Shown here piece by piece: positions 1 to 9,471 of a stretch of DNA of 64,000 bases. Both the position numbers and the translations under genes were made by a program. Position 1 is the first letter of the stretch. Each line of letters begins with the position of its first letter. Source of the DNA: QHXW01 sp963847515 (GTDB lineage: Bacteria > Acidobacteriota > Terriglobia > Bryobacterales > Bryobacteraceae); contig CAWKAA010000007.1 in NCBI GenBank assembly GCA_963847515.1, positions 434,001 through 498,000 of the forward strand. The letters run 5' to 3'. The notes beneath the pieces were generated by a model, which saw only the letters and a program-made list of their open reading frames with translations, made no database searches and was not told where the DNA came from.

Positions 1-74
1 AACCCGTCATGATGATGGCGCTACCGGAAAAGGAACGCGTTCACCCACCGGCAGTAAAAGCCGCTAATCTTACG

Positions 75-201
75 GGTAGTGTTGCAACTTCGCGGAGCCG
101 CGTGCTGGTAGGCTGAAAGGACCTGTGGCAACCAACGATCTTCAAATGGCGGCAGACCGAACCCGCACTCATTCTTTGTGCCGTTCGTTGGTACCTTCGA
201 T
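75..201 (+). pseudogene. IS6-family transposase 5' end fragment
   Basis: This stretch matches the left end and first codons of the IS6 copy at 40085, starting with the terminal sequence ggtagtgttgcaacttcgcg. It lacks about five bases (near 150) that are present in that copy. The match stops abruptly at ttcgat, after which unrelated sequence follows. It is a relic with no coding capacity. The region from 202 to 379 shows nothing I recognise. Confidence 0.75.
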
Positions 202-379
202 TGTCCCTACAAAAAATTCGAAAGTACGTGACAAGGGCGGAAGTATCTCAGTCGGCTCGTCAATTGAGAGGAGCGGGGAAGTGCCGAGTGCTACATAGAT
301 CGCGGCGTCGGCGCACTCCCACGCGAAGCTGCGGATCTTCTGCAGGCACCCGATGTGCTGGCGTTTCATCGGATGCGCG

Positions 380-1447
380 TTAGGCGGCGCGGCGTTCGTA
401 GTGATGATGCAGACCGCCCACTTCACGAAGCTCCACCACAGCACCCTCTGCTGGAGGCTGTATTCTTCGTGACTGCGGTGCATCTTTGCCGAGCGCCAAG
501 TGAGTTCTCCACCTATGGTAATAAGCGCAGTACGCCGTGAGTGTCCGATGCAGAGAGCGTTCGTCGAATACGATGACATGATCCAGGCACTCGCGGCGAA
601 TGGACCCGATGAGCCGTTCGACGTAGGCCCTTTGCCATGGAGATCGCGGCGCCGATAACACTTGTTTGATACCCAGCGCCTTCACTTGGTCGACGAAGTC
701 CTTGCCGAAAATCTGGTCACGATCCCGCAGCAGATAACGAGGCGCACTGTCCCAGGGAAAAGCCTCACGAAGTTGCTGGGCCGTCCACTCTGCAGTAGGA
801 TGAGCCGTCACGCCGAAGTGGAGAATGCGTCGCCGGTCGTGCGCCAGCACCAGAAACACGTACAGGACCTGGAACCGGACCGTTGGCACCGTGAAAAAGT
901 CGACTGACACCAAGCTACGCAGGTGATTGTCCAGAAAGGTCCGCCAAGTTTGTGAGGGCGGTTTTCGATGCCGCACCATGTAGTTAGCGACGGTGGGTTC
1001 GGTAATCTCAATGCCCAGCCTGAGTAACTCGCCGTGAATGCGTGGCGCACCCCAGCGCGGGTTGTTGCGGCTCATCATCCGGATCAGATCCCGAATCTCT
1101 TGCGGCACGCTGGGCCGACCTGGCTTGCCGCGGCCGATTTTCCACCTCCAGAACAAGCGAAAGCCCTTACGATGCCAGGCGACAACGGTTTCAGCCTTGA
1201 CGATCATCAGGGCGGATTTCCAGTCGCTCCACACGCGTCGCAACCAGATCCAGAAGATCCGGTCGGCTGGCGTCAGCTTCAGTCGCTTTGGAGCCGACCG
1301 ACGTAGGACGACGAGTTGTTGTCGCAAGGCGAGGTTTTCCAGTCGTAGCTGGGCCGAGGTCTTGAGCATCGAGGTGAGGGCGCCGAGCAAAGTGAACAGG
1401 CGTTGCTGCGCCGACCAACGGAGCAAATGAAAGTCGATCAACTTCAA
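380..1447 (-). CDS. DDE integrase-type transposase (IS3/IS481-like)
   Basis: A 355-aa protein with an N-terminal helix-turn-helix region and a retroviral-type integrase core. The catalytic residues are visible as SVDFFTVPT (first Asp), LLRDRDQIFG (second Asp) and YVERLIGSIRRECLDH (Glu). The C-terminal RTHLALGKDAPQSRRI block recurs in a related 342-aa protein at 48033-49061 and as a remnant near 39650, so at least three members of the family are present. The length suggests an intact gene. I could not fix the inverted repeats of this copy, so the element boundaries are unassigned. Exact IS family is uncertain. Confidence 0.85.
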   Translation of the reverse strand: MKLIDFHLLRWSAQQRLFTLLGALTSMLKTSAQLRLENLALRQQLVVLRRSAPKRLKLTPADRIFWIWLRRVWSDWKSALMIVKAETVVAWHRKGFRLFWRWKIGRGKPGRPSVPQEIRDLIRMMSRNNPRWGAPRIHGELLRLGIEITEPTVANYMVRHRKPPSQTWRTFLDNHLRSLVSVDFFTVPTVRFQVLYVFLVLAHDRRRILHFGVTAHPTAEWTAQQLREAFPWDSAPRYLLRDRDQIFGKDFVDQVKALGIKQVLSAPRSPWQRAYVERLIGSIRRECLDHVIVFDERSLHRTLTAYCAYYHRWRTHLALGKDAPQSRRIQPPAEGAVVELREVGGLHHHYERRAA

Positions 1448-1635
1448 TGATTGCAGATCGATCGGATTATTTGGAGGGACAGATAGATTTCAGCTTCTGT
1501 CTGTTTGCGGCGAAGGTGTCACTTGAGAAAAAGGTACCCAGAAATCCTTGCTCTTTCATTACCCCCCCGTTTAAGCGTTGATCATTCCGGCCGTCCTGAT
1601 CTCGACCCCACGCCGCGGTGTCTCCTACTGGCGTC

Positions 1636-1727
1636 GCGACCGGCGCACTCGTGTGCGCCCATACCAAAACCGGCACTCGTCGTGACGTCAAAACCGGCGC
1701 AATCGCTGGTGTCATAAACCGGCGCTA
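1636..1727. repeat. Four short direct repeats, probable IS end relic
   Basis: The core accggcgc/accggcac occurs four times, near 1639, 1669, 1693 and 1717, each in a similar context (aaaaccggc or ataaaccggc) at roughly 25-30 base spacing. Repeated internal motifs like this are typical of IS21-type ends. No matching transposase lies next to them, so they look like an abandoned end. The rest of 1448-1748 holds nothing I recognise. Confidence 0.4.
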
Positions 1728-1756
1728 ACAAGCCGTATGTTCCTTCTCATAATGCG

Positions 1757-3101
1757 GCTCTGAGCGAGAAGTCGACGGGACGGTCATTTTAGGCTGCTTT
1801 CTTAAAGACCACAAATTCGGTCCTGGTTGCTGCCATGCGCTGGGCCTTTAGCAACAGGTAGCGCAGGTTTTTGTAGCCGCGGCCACGGCGCAGCAGGGAT
1901 TTGATGTTCCCGTTGATGGCTTCGACGATCCCGAGCGGCACCTTGGTCCGGCAGTAGTTTAGGATGCCATCCAGGTGATCCAGAAGCATCAGGGCCAATT
2001 TGTGGAACGGCGGCAATCGCTGCCAACGGAGTTGATCGATCCAACGTTGCAGGTAGTTCAGCATTGCGCCCTCGTAGTGGTAAGTCCACAGCCGGTCCAG
2101 ACTCTCTTTGAGGAGGTAAGCTTTGAATACCTTACGGTTCAGCGCGAAGAGGCGATTCAGTTCCTGACGCTTTCCGGCGGAAAGGTTCATCCATCGGCTC
2201 AGCAGCAGCCAGCGCTTCCCTTTCACGAGACCCCGCATTCTGCCGCCCTTGCGGAAGAACTCGGCGCGGCGTACTTCATCGATGGCTTGGTTGGCGTGTT
2301 GCATGATGTGGAATTTGTCATAGACGATGCGGCAGTTCGGAGCCCATTGCTGGATGCTCAACCGATAGGGTTCCCACATATCTACGCAGGCCGATGAAAT
2401 CCGCATCCGCTGGCCGGCGCTGATTTCCTTTTCGAAGAATTCATCCAGTGTTTCTTTCTTGCGCTCCCGGCCAAACCATACGGGCTCACCGGCGTCCAGA
2501 TTGCTGACAACCGTGATGAACTTCTGCTTTTTCCCCAGATGGATTTCATCCACACCCATCTGCACCAGCGCCGGTTTTCGTCGGGCCGCCACCCACCGCT
2601 CCAGATACCGCAAATCGATGGCCCGCACCGTGCTCGACGCCAGGCCGAATCGTAGCGCCACTTGGCGCGCTGCCGCGCTCTCACAGGCTTGTCCTACGGC
2701 GTCCTCGAAGCGTTTGCTGAATGGCGCCTTGCTCGGCAATTGCGGCACCTTCTCGATCTTGATGCCGCAGTCCGGACAGCACACCCGGTAAATCTCCACG
2801 ACTACCGTCGTCCGGAACTCCATGCATGGAAGATCGCGCACTTCCCGTTCACTCACATCGTGTGCGTCCTCCAGCTTGCGCCCGCATCCAGAACACACCA
2901 ACTTGCGATTGCCGCGCTTCCGCCGAATCCACAGCTGCAGGGTCTTCGCCCTCTCGTTGATTTCATGCCGGTAGACTCGATAGCCCGGCCATCCCAGCAG
3001 TTTGGTCAGTTCACTGTCTCGCAAACCGCTGAGTGTACCGAAATCGGCCGCCTCACGAAAGTCATCCCTGCTTGAGGTCTATCGGATTCCTGCGCAGAGC
3101 C
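1757..3101 (-). mobile_element. Complete ISL3-family insertion sequence
   Basis: A 1,345-bp element bounded by imperfect inverted repeats (GGCTCTGAGCGAGAAG at the left; the right end reads inward GGCTCTGCGCAGGAAT). It is flanked by an exact 8-bp direct repeat, CATAATGC, at 1749-1756 and 3102-3109. The 8-bp duplication and the GGCTCT terminus are characteristic of the ISL3 family. Intact ends plus an intact transposase indicate a recent insertion. Confidence 0.9.
1789..3024 (-). CDS. ISL3-family transposase
   Basis: A 411-aa transposase. The N-terminal zinc ribbon has the pairs CSGC (about residue 44) and CCPDC (about residue 82). A helix-turn-helix segment follows, then the DDE domain beginning VQMGVDEIHLGKK with the first catalytic Asp. 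The second Asp is probably in IVYDKFHIMQH. The C-terminal LGIVEAINGNIKSLLRR contains the catalytic Glu. The gene is intact. Related but diverged ISL3 C-terminal fragments occur at 7090-7420 and 33260-33607. Confidence 0.95.
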   Translation of the reverse strand: MRDSELTKLLGWPGYRVYRHEINERAKTLQLWIRRKRGNRKLVCSGCGRKLEDAHDVSEREVRDLPCMEFRTTVVVEIYRVCCPDCGIKIEKVPQLPSKAPFSKRFEDAVGQACESAAARQVALRFGLASSTVRAIDLRYLERWVAARRKPALVQMGVDEIHLGKKQKFITVVSNLDAGEPVWFGRERKKETLDEFFEKEISAGQRMRISSACVDMWEPYRLSIQQWAPNCRIVYDKFHIMQHANQAIDEVRRAEFFRKGGRMRGLVKGKRWLLLSRWMNLSAGKRQELNRLFALNRKVFKAYLLKESLDRLWTYHYEGAMLNYLQRWIDQLRWQRLPPFHKLALMLLDHLDGILNYCRTKVPLGIVEAINGNIKSLLRRGRGYKNLRYLLLKAQRMAATRTEFVVFKKAA

Positions 3102-3254
3102 CATAATGCGGGCTGCAGCGCGGGAGCGATCATCTGCGGGATGGAGATTCCTGGGACCAGTTTGAATCTCCTCTGATCACGCCGTGGATATTACGGCTTG
3201 GGGGCACTTCCTGTCCGGGATCAAAATGCTGTGGGTCAATGAAAGTGTTCGGTG

Positions 3255-3836
3255 TCACCGAGAAAGCCACCCATCCAAGGTTTCAAACGTCTCTCGAGCT
3301 GCACTGACAAGTTCGTTCTCAGATTCACGGTTGGTATGCAAAAGCAAGAAGCTCCGGAACTCAGCCCAGCGAGTCCCCACTTCTTGCCCGTAAGCGTTGA
3401 AGAACGATGCGCCGCACCCTCGGTCTAGCTGAAATCGCGCTCGTAGATGCCGCGCGATAAGCTGCGATCCGAGCGTAGATCCTTCCAAAACGTATAAGCA
3501 TCCAAAGGATCTAGCGAGCGTGCTTACCTCGGGCAAGCGACTACAACGAGCGACGAAAACGGGATCCACGCCAAAAAATTGTAAGTCCGATTCCAGAAGA
3601 TGCGTTTTCCGCCTTGACAAAAAGTCCAGGTTTGCATCACGCAGTTCTACGACTCCGGAAAGCACGCTCTCAATCGGAGCCCAATACCCGTAGAAACATC
3701 GGAGAATGTGTGAATAGCCGGCTAAATCGAATGAGGGACTGAAGATCTCCAGCCTCGTTTCGATTTGTTGATGAAGCTGCGCCGTTGCATTCTTCAGTCG
3801 TTGAAAAATACTGGACTGGTCGTAAGCTGACTGCAC
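3255..3836 (-). CDS. bphO: Biliverdin-producing heme oxygenase
   Basis: A 193-aa bacterial heme oxygenase. It cleaves heme to biliverdin, CO and iron, and here it probably supplies biliverdin to the adjacent phytochrome. The proximal heme ligand is expected to be His22 in LKNATAQLHQQIE, and the distal helix glycines lie in YVLEGSTLGSQ. I chose the GTG start at 3836 because a GGAGGA ribosome-binding site (about 3844-3851) precedes it by seven or eight bases. An upstream ATG at 3905 lies inside the phytochrome gene. The start is five bases after the phytochrome stop, so the two genes form one transcription unit, with the Shine-Dalgarno overlapping the end of the upstream gene. Confidence 0.9.
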   Translation of the reverse strand: MQSAYDQSSIFQRLKNATAQLHQQIETRLEIFSPSFDLAGYSHILRCFYGYWAPIESVLSGVVELRDANLDFLSRRKTHLLESDLQFFGVDPVFVARCSRLPEVSTLARSFGCLYVLEGSTLGSQLIARHLRARFQLDRGCGASFFNAYGQEVGTRWAEFRSFLLLHTNRESENELVSAARETFETLDGWLSR

Positions 3837-3841
3837 ACCTT

Positions 3842-6091
3842 CTACTCCTCCGGTAGCGTAAATGACACGGCGGCGCCCCAACCCTCTCCTCGGCTTTCCG
3901 CCCAAATGCGTCCGCCATGATTCTCTATGATGCGTTTGCAGGTCGCAAGGCCGATACCAGTCCCGGGTATATTTCTTCCGTGGAGTCGCTTAAACGGCTC
4001 GAAAATGAGGTTCGCTGCTCTGGAATCAAAACCCATACCGCTATCCCTCAGGGTGAAGCGCCAGAGGCCCTCCTGACGGATAGCCGAAAAATCGATCTGA
4101 GGAGCTTCGTCTGGCTTCCGGTATTTTATGGAGTTACTGATGAGATTCTGAACGACTTGAACCATCTGGTTTGGGTCAGCATGGATCGATGGCAACTGAC
4201 CACAATTGATGGTCGCTCCTGAATCGCGAATGGATTCATAGAGATTCGCAAGCGCTATCCGAACAATCTCCTCAAAGTCGACGAGCCGCGTTTCAGTTGG
4301 TGCGCCGCCAATCCGACCATAATCGAGTAGTGCAGAAATTAGAGCACCCATTCTAACGGCTCCGCTCTCTATGATATCCACCAATTTTTGCGTCTCTTCG
4401 TCAAAGCTCGCGCCAGCACGTTCATTAAGAAGTTGCGCGTAAACGCGAACAGTTCGGACAGGTTCTTGCAAGTCATGACTTGCGGCAGAAGCAAACGCTT
4501 CCAGTTCGACATTGCTTCTTTTGAGCTCCTGGTTGAGGCGTGTGATCTCGTCATTTTTCTGTACGAGGAGCGCCTCGGCAATTGTTTGCCGCAGGGCAAG
4601 AGCAAATTCTTGCTCATAATCCCTCCAGGGCTGTGAACGGTCACCCACAGTTTCCTTCCAGCGCTCGAAAGAACGACGCGGACTGATCCGCTTGCCTGAT
4701 TCGGTTTCTTCGACAGGCTTGGTGGGGTTGCCTCCCCACTCGATGACCTTGACACAGGGAGGTCGGAACCACAAAACGAAATCAGCGCGCCCCATCGCAA
4801 TTCGAGTCGACAGTAAGCCGCTGGCTGCATCCATGAACTGCTTAGCATCTAAGTAATCGATTGATAATTTGTCCGTGCTGAAGACGTATTCGTCCTGACG
4901 GCCGCCCAACCATCTAACAAGTGCTTCCACTGCTTCGAAAGGCGGCGTATGTCCAATGAGATCTACTGCTCCATCAATGCAGATTGCGATTCCGTGCGCG
5001 TCGACGACAGACTTGAGGCGCTCACCTTCTTCTATCATCGCTCTTCGAACCAGTGGCTGAGTTCTCAGCTGCCTTGTCAGATGCTCTGAAAACTTCAGAA
5101 CTTTCCCCGCGCGGCGATGCTCGTCATTCGCTTCAGAGGCTGTTATATCGTGGGAAAATACGCGCGCCAAGATCTCGCAGCAAATGCGAACTCGGTGCGG
5201 AACGATTTTCGGTTCCGTATGGTGACAGGCGACCAGTCCCCAAAGGCGCTCGTCTTTGACAACCGAAACCGACATTGAAGCGCTCACCCCCATGTTCTTC
5301 AAATATTCGACGTGCACCGGTGACATGGACCGAAGCACACAGTGACTCATGTCCAGCGGTTGACCGGTCCTTGGGTTAAGCAAGGGAATGAGCTGGACTG
5401 GCAGCGCATCCACATCGACCTTTAGACGCAAGCTGTTTAGTATGTACAGACGTCGCGCTTGCGCGGGAATGTCTGAAGCGGGATAGCGTAACCCAAGGTA
5501 TGGTGTTAGATCGGAACGTCGATCCTCTGCAATAACGGAGCCGGTGTCATCGTCCAGAAACCGATACACCATCACGCGGTCGAATCCGGTCAGATGCCGA
5601 ATGTGACGCGCAATACGCTGGCAGAGCTCAACGAGAGACCATTGACCTTGGGTCTCTACGATGGCCTCTGTGAGCGAAACGTATAGGTCGGAATCTGTGA
5701 CCTCTTCGAGTGGTGCGGGCTCGATTTCGATAATGAGAACTCCGTCGTATCTGTGAACCAGCGCGTCGAAAACGGAGCTTGACCCTAGAAGGCGTGCGTC
5801 GTGCAAATACCTTCGCTTTCCCTGAAGGTTCGACGGCAGCACCCGTTGGTGCAGAAATTGAAATGTTTCGTTTACGAAAACATCTACGAGCTGTGTGCCG
5901 AGTAACCCACTGGCCTCCACGCCCAGGAACTGCGAGCAATTTGCACTTGCTTGCACGATTGTCAACTCGGGTTCCTGAACGACTAGCAGTGCGCCGTTCG
6001 GCTCAACAGAGCCTGGAATATGGATCGGCTCGCGCTCGCAAATGGTGAGATCAGGCGGTGCGGTGAACTCAGGTCGGGCGCTCGATGCCAT
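3842..6091 (-). CDS. bphP: Bacteriophytochrome sensor histidine kinase
   Basis: A 749-aa red/far-red light sensor with PAS, GAF, PHY, HisKA and HATPase domains in order. Cys18 (DLTICEREPIH) is the expected covalent biliverdin attachment site. The GAF domain has the diagnostic YPASDIPAQARRLY motif. The phospho-acceptor is His539 (ASHDLQEPVR). The ATP-binding N, G1 and G2 boxes are NLISNSIKY (about 649), DSGMGF (about 683) and GTGIGLA (about 710). There is no transmembrane segment, so it is cytosolic. No response regulator is adjacent, so the output partner is unknown. It is followed directly by a heme oxygenase gene that makes its chromophore. Confidence 0.96.
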   Translation of the reverse strand: MASSARPEFTAPPDLTICEREPIHIPGSVEPNGALLVVQEPELTIVQASANCSQFLGVEASGLLGTQLVDVFVNETFQFLHQRVLPSNLQGKRRYLHDARLLGSSSVFDALVHRYDGVLIIEIEPAPLEEVTDSDLYVSLTEAIVETQGQWSLVELCQRIARHIRHLTGFDRVMVYRFLDDDTGSVIAEDRRSDLTPYLGLRYPASDIPAQARRLYILNSLRLKVDVDALPVQLIPLLNPRTGQPLDMSHCVLRSMSPVHVEYLKNMGVSASMSVSVVKDERLWGLVACHHTEPKIVPHRVRICCEILARVFSHDITASEANDEHRRAGKVLKFSEHLTRQLRTQPLVRRAMIEEGERLKSVVDAHGIAICIDGAVDLIGHTPPFEAVEALVRWLGGRQDEYVFSTDKLSIDYLDAKQFMDAASGLLSTRIAMGRADFVLWFRPPCVKVIEWGGNPTKPVEETESGKRISPRRSFERWKETVGDRSQPWRDYEQEFALALRQTIAEALLVQKNDEITRLNQELKRSNVELEAFASAASHDLQEPVRTVRVYAQLLNERAGASFDEETQKLVDIIESGAVRMGALISALLDYGRIGGAPTETRLVDFEEIVRIALANLYESIRDSGATINCGQLPSIHADPNQMVQVVQNLISNSIKYRKPDEAPQIDFSAIRQEGLWRFTLRDSGMGFDSRAANLIFEPFKRLHGRNIPGTGIGLATCKRIIENHGGRIWAESRGEGWGAAVSFTLPEE

Positions 6092-6393
6092 GGGCCCAGT
6101 CTAACGTAAATTGGGCGGTGACACGCACGGATGGGCACCGCGCTATGGCGGTTTTTTCGCGCTTTAACGGCGTCAGAATACCGATGGGGATCTGACGGCT
6201 ACAAGCACAATGCCGAGCGGCCCGGGTGAGACCTCTTTGAGGCGCTGAGCGGTCAAAACATTTTCAGTCCGCCATCCAAAAAAAGACGATTCTTCACATT
6301 AGCCGTGTGGAGGGCGGTCCGCCGGAGCAGGCCAATCTACATTCGAACCAAGCTCGATACAGCCCGTCTTCCGCGCACCGGGGAACGACGGAC
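6092..6393. other. Intergenic, no gene recognised
   Basis: This stretch upstream of the phytochrome gene probably contains the bphP promoter. I see no gene, repeat or clear operator in it. Confidence 0.4.
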
Positions 6394-6795
6394 TCAAAAG
6401 CCAAAAAGCGTCTTCTTCATGGAAACGAACGCAGTGCTATGCTTTTGGAGAATGTGGGCATGCACTGAGCTGGCCGTTCGGCCCTTGGCCGCAATGCTCT
6501 CAAGCATTCCGCCGAAAACCAACTTGTGCAACGGAAAAACCGAATACCAGTAAGCGGGGCCCAACAGGCCCTTCGGATCAACCGTGGCGGTTTGCTTGAT
6601 GACAGAACCGGTGGAATCGCCCGTCACCTCGAATTCGAGCCAAGCGTGCCCTGGAAGTTTCATCTCCGCGGCCAACCGCACGGGCCCTGGAACGGTTTGC
6701 CTAGTCCAGGCCGCGCCGCTGCTGAGTATGATGTTCCCGATAGAGCTGGCCGCTGCACACACCGTGCTCGTGGAAGACGACAGCAGGCAACTCAC
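6394..6795 (-). pseudogene. DUF2867 C-terminal fragment (SDR-type oxidoreductase relic)
   Basis: Residues 43 to about 105 of this frame (LAAEMKLPGHAWLEFEV, then KGLLGPAYWYSVFPLHKLVF) match the DUF2867 domain found at the C-terminus of NAD(P)-binding oxidoreductases. The whole Rossmann-fold part is missing and the first 40 residues look unrelated. It is a gene remnant with no likely function. The bases from 6796 to 7089 hold nothing recognisable apart from a short IS-end-like stretch near 7018-7056 that resembles 49228-49300. Confidence 0.6.
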
Positions 6796-7089
6796 GCCTC
6801 TTAGTTGGTCCGTCAGAATTGGGTCAGTCTGCAGGTTCCAGGCACCGCTTTGGTCCTGAGCGACATAAGTCCAGCCATGCGTTCAAGGGCACGGGGCGAA
6901 GTCGCTCGGGATCAATCGGCAACCAGGCTTATTTTGCTTGCACCACCGAGAACTGCGATCGATCAGTCGGTTATGAAGCCTGCTGTTAACTAGCCAGTGG
7001 CTTTTCTAAATCGTTTGGGGACCCGAAGATTTCTGCCCACCCGATTGTTAACGAGGCTCGGAACCGGCCCCCAAAGGCCGGAACCCCGC

Positions 7090-7420
7090 TGGAGAGCAGC
7101 TTCTGAGCGCGGAAATAGTTGAGGATCAGTTCGCGGTGATCGCGCAGTGACCGGGCGATCTTCTTCATGGGCTCGATGCGGGAGCGCATCACCTGCCGAC
7201 ACCAATCGTCGAGGAACCTGGCAGCCCGTGTCGGGGGAGCTGTAATCCCAGAGTTGCTGAAAGGCTTCCTTAAGAAGGTAAGCACGGACGGTCTTCAGGT
7301 TGTAACGGAGCAGATCGCGCAGCCGGAAGAGCTGTTCGGTTTTCAGGTTCTGTTCGCGTTTGAGCAGCAGCCAGCGAGACTTCTTCAGCACCGGCACGCG
7401 GCCCTCGCTTGCCATGCGGC
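7090..7420 (-). pseudogene. ISL3 transposase C-terminal fragment, frameshifted
   Basis: The sequence encodes RWLLLKREQNL and AYLLKEAFQQLWDYSS in one frame, then RFLDDWCRQVMRSRIEP and LILNYFRAQKLLSSG in another. A frameshift lies near 7230. It closely matches the ISL3 fragment at 33260-33607 until about 7090, where similarity stops. The upstream end is fused at about 7420 to a truncated IS6 copy. It is a relic of an element distinct from the intact ISL3 at 1757. Confidence 0.8.
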
Positions 7421-7958
7421 CGGCAGCGACGGCGGAGAGCCCCTTCCTTCTTAATAGCCGGGATCGCCGAGGTGTAGATGGGCGCTAAATCCGTGTTGAT
7501 GACGCGAGGTTGTGGATGCGACCGATAGCTCAGAGCCTTGCGAAACAGCCGTTTGGCTGCCTCGGCATCTCGGAAGGCCCGACAACAGGAAATCGATCGT
7601 GGCGCCCGCCGAATCGATGGCCCGATACACATAACACCAGCGGCCTTTGACCTTAAGGTAGATCTCATCCATACGCCACGATTTGTTGGTGGGCTTGAGA
7701 TGCCGCCGCATCCGCTGTTCCAGTTCAGGGCCATAGCGCTGCACCCAACGCCACACCGTCGTGTGATCGGCTTCCAGGCCGCGCTCCTCCAGGAGCTCTT
7801 CGACATCGCGCAACGACAACGAGTATCGAAGGTACCAACGAACGGCACAAAGAATGAGTTCGGGTTCGGTCTGCCGCCATTTGAAGATCGTCGGTCGGGT
7901 TGCCACGGGTCCTTTCAGCCTACCCCAGCACGCGGCTCCGCGAAGTTGCAACACTACC
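7421..7958 (-). pseudogene. IS6-family element, truncated and frameshifted
   Basis: The outer end, 7958 read inward, is ggtagtgttgcaacttcgcg, the same as the IS6 ends at 75 and 40085. The frame encodes the helix-turn-helix RYSLSLRDVEELLEERGL, the DDE start SWRMDEIYLKVKGRW and part of the core. It shifts frame after DFLLSGLP, near 7580, compared with the homologous DFLLTAFRDADAAKRLF. It is cut off at about 7421, where ISL3-derived sequence begins. No functional transposase can be made. Confidence 0.85.
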
Positions 7959-8006
7959 TTACATTCCTATCTGCACCAGAACCCCTTTTTGTTTGAACCT
8001 CCTGCG

Positions 8007-9464
8007 CTATCCGCTTACTTTGTTCGCAAAGATGCCGTCATGCACATTGCCGGCGGTATCAGTAAGACGAAAGTCGCGGCCGGAGTAGCGATAGGTCAGC
8101 TTAAGATGGTCTAAACCTAAAAGCGCCAGAACCGTGGCGTGGAAGTCATGAACGTGCATGCGATTTTCCGCTGCATGGTAGCCGAACTCATCGGTTGAGC
8201 CATAAGCAAAACCGGTCTTCACGCCGCCGCCCGCCATGAAGATGGAGTAGCCATATGGGTTGTGATCGCGGCCGTTTCCGCCTTGTGAAACAGGAGTACG
8301 GCCGAACTCGCCCGCCCAGATGACCAGGGTGTCGTTCAGCAGGCCGCGTGCTTTCAGATCCTTCAACAGGCCGGCGATCGGCTTATCGACTTCAGCGGCA
8401 TTTTCGGTGTGCTTCTCGAATAGGTCTGAGTGTTGATCCCACTTGTAGCTGTGGGTGCATTGAATAAAGCGCACGTCAGCTTCGGCCAAGCGGCGCGCAA
8501 GTAAACACTGCCAGCCGAAATCGGCAGTGTTCGGGTCATCAAGGCCGTAGAGCTTGCGGGTGGCATCTGATTCACTGGAGACGTCGAACACTTTCGCTGC
8601 TTCGGCTTGCATGCGAAAACCCATCTCAAACGATTGGATGCGAGTTTCCAGTTCATCATCAAGTTTCCACAATTCCTGGTGCTTGCGGTTAATGGCCTGA
8701 ATCATGTCGAGTTCATAGCGCTGTTGGTCGCGCGTAAACCCTTGATTGACCAGATATTCGATTGGCTCTTTTTGAATGTCGGCGACTTGCATGCCTGCAT
8801 TGCCAATGGCTGTTCCTTGAACGGCGCCCGGAAGGAAGCCGGATGCCCAGTTTTTTGCGCCGCCATGCGATAACGCAGGTTTGATGGTGATGTACCCGGG
8901 AAGATTGCGATTTTCCGAGCCGAGACCGTAGAGCACCCACGAGCCCATGCTGGGACGCGTAAAGGTGAATGTTCCCGTGAAGGTTTGCAAAAGCGCTGCG
9001 CCGTGATCGACACCTTCGCCAACCATCGATCGGACCACACAGAGATCGTCCGCGCACTCCCGGATGTGCGGGAACAGGTCGCTGATAGGTAAGCCGCTTT
9101 GACCACAATTCTTGAATTTCCAGGGCGATTTCATCAATCCGCCCGTTTCGCCGGCGGCGAAGGTGAGCGGCTGTTTGATGGGCAGTGGTTTGCCGTCGTG
9201 CGCATCGAGATAGGGTTTGGGGTCGAAAGTGTCAATCGACGATGGTCCGCCATGCATGAACAGGAAAATGACACGCTTTGCCCGGGCGGTAAACATCGGG
9301 TTCCTTGGAGCAAGTGGGTCGACACTGTTATCCGCTTCCGCGACTTCGGCGAGAAGTGATTGCAGGCCCAGGTATCCGAAACCGCAGCCCGCTGCACGTA
9401 GCATCGCACGGCGGGAGAGCTGCGGAAGCTTCGGAGGTTTGGTGAGAAACGAGTAAATGTCCAT
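8007..9464 (-). CDS. DUF1501 domain-containing exported protein
   Basis: A 485-aa protein of the DUF1501 family (alkaline-phosphatase/sulfatase-like fold). These are generally encoded beside PSCyt1/DUF1553 genes in Acidobacteriota and Planctomycetota, and their activity is unproven. A twin-arginine-like signal, LSRRAMLRAAGCG, lies near residue 20, so export by Tat is likely. Recognisable blocks are VIFLFMHGGPSSIDTFD, VVRSMVGEGVDHG, IWAGEFGRTP and NGRDHNPYGYSIFMAGGG. I chose the ATG at 9464, seven bases after the upstream stop. A longer in-frame reading to 9647 lies inside the neighbour. The two genes are probably co-transcribed. Confidence 0.9.
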   Translation of the reverse strand: MDIYSFLTKPPKLPQLSRRAMLRAAGCGFGYLGLQSLLAEVAEADNSVDPLAPRNPMFTARAKRVIFLFMHGGPSSIDTFDPKPYLDAHDGKPLPIKQPLTFAAGETGGLMKSPWKFKNCGQSGLPISDLFPHIRECADDLCVVRSMVGEGVDHGAALLQTFTGTFTFTRPSMGSWVLYGLGSENRNLPGYITIKPALSHGGAKNWASGFLPGAVQGTAIGNAGMQVADIQKEPIEYLVNQGFTRDQQRYELDMIQAINRKHQELWKLDDELETRIQSFEMGFRMQAEAAKVFDVSSESDATRKLYGLDDPNTADFGWQCLLARRLAEADVRFIQCTHSYKWDQHSDLFEKHTENAAEVDKPIAGLLKDLKARGLLNDTLVIWAGEFGRTPVSQGGNGRDHNPYGYSIFMAGGGVKTGFAYGSTDEFGYHAAENRMHVHDFHATVLALLGLDHLKLTYRYSGRDFRLTDTAGNVHDGIFANKVSG

Positions 9465-9471
9465 ATTTAAC

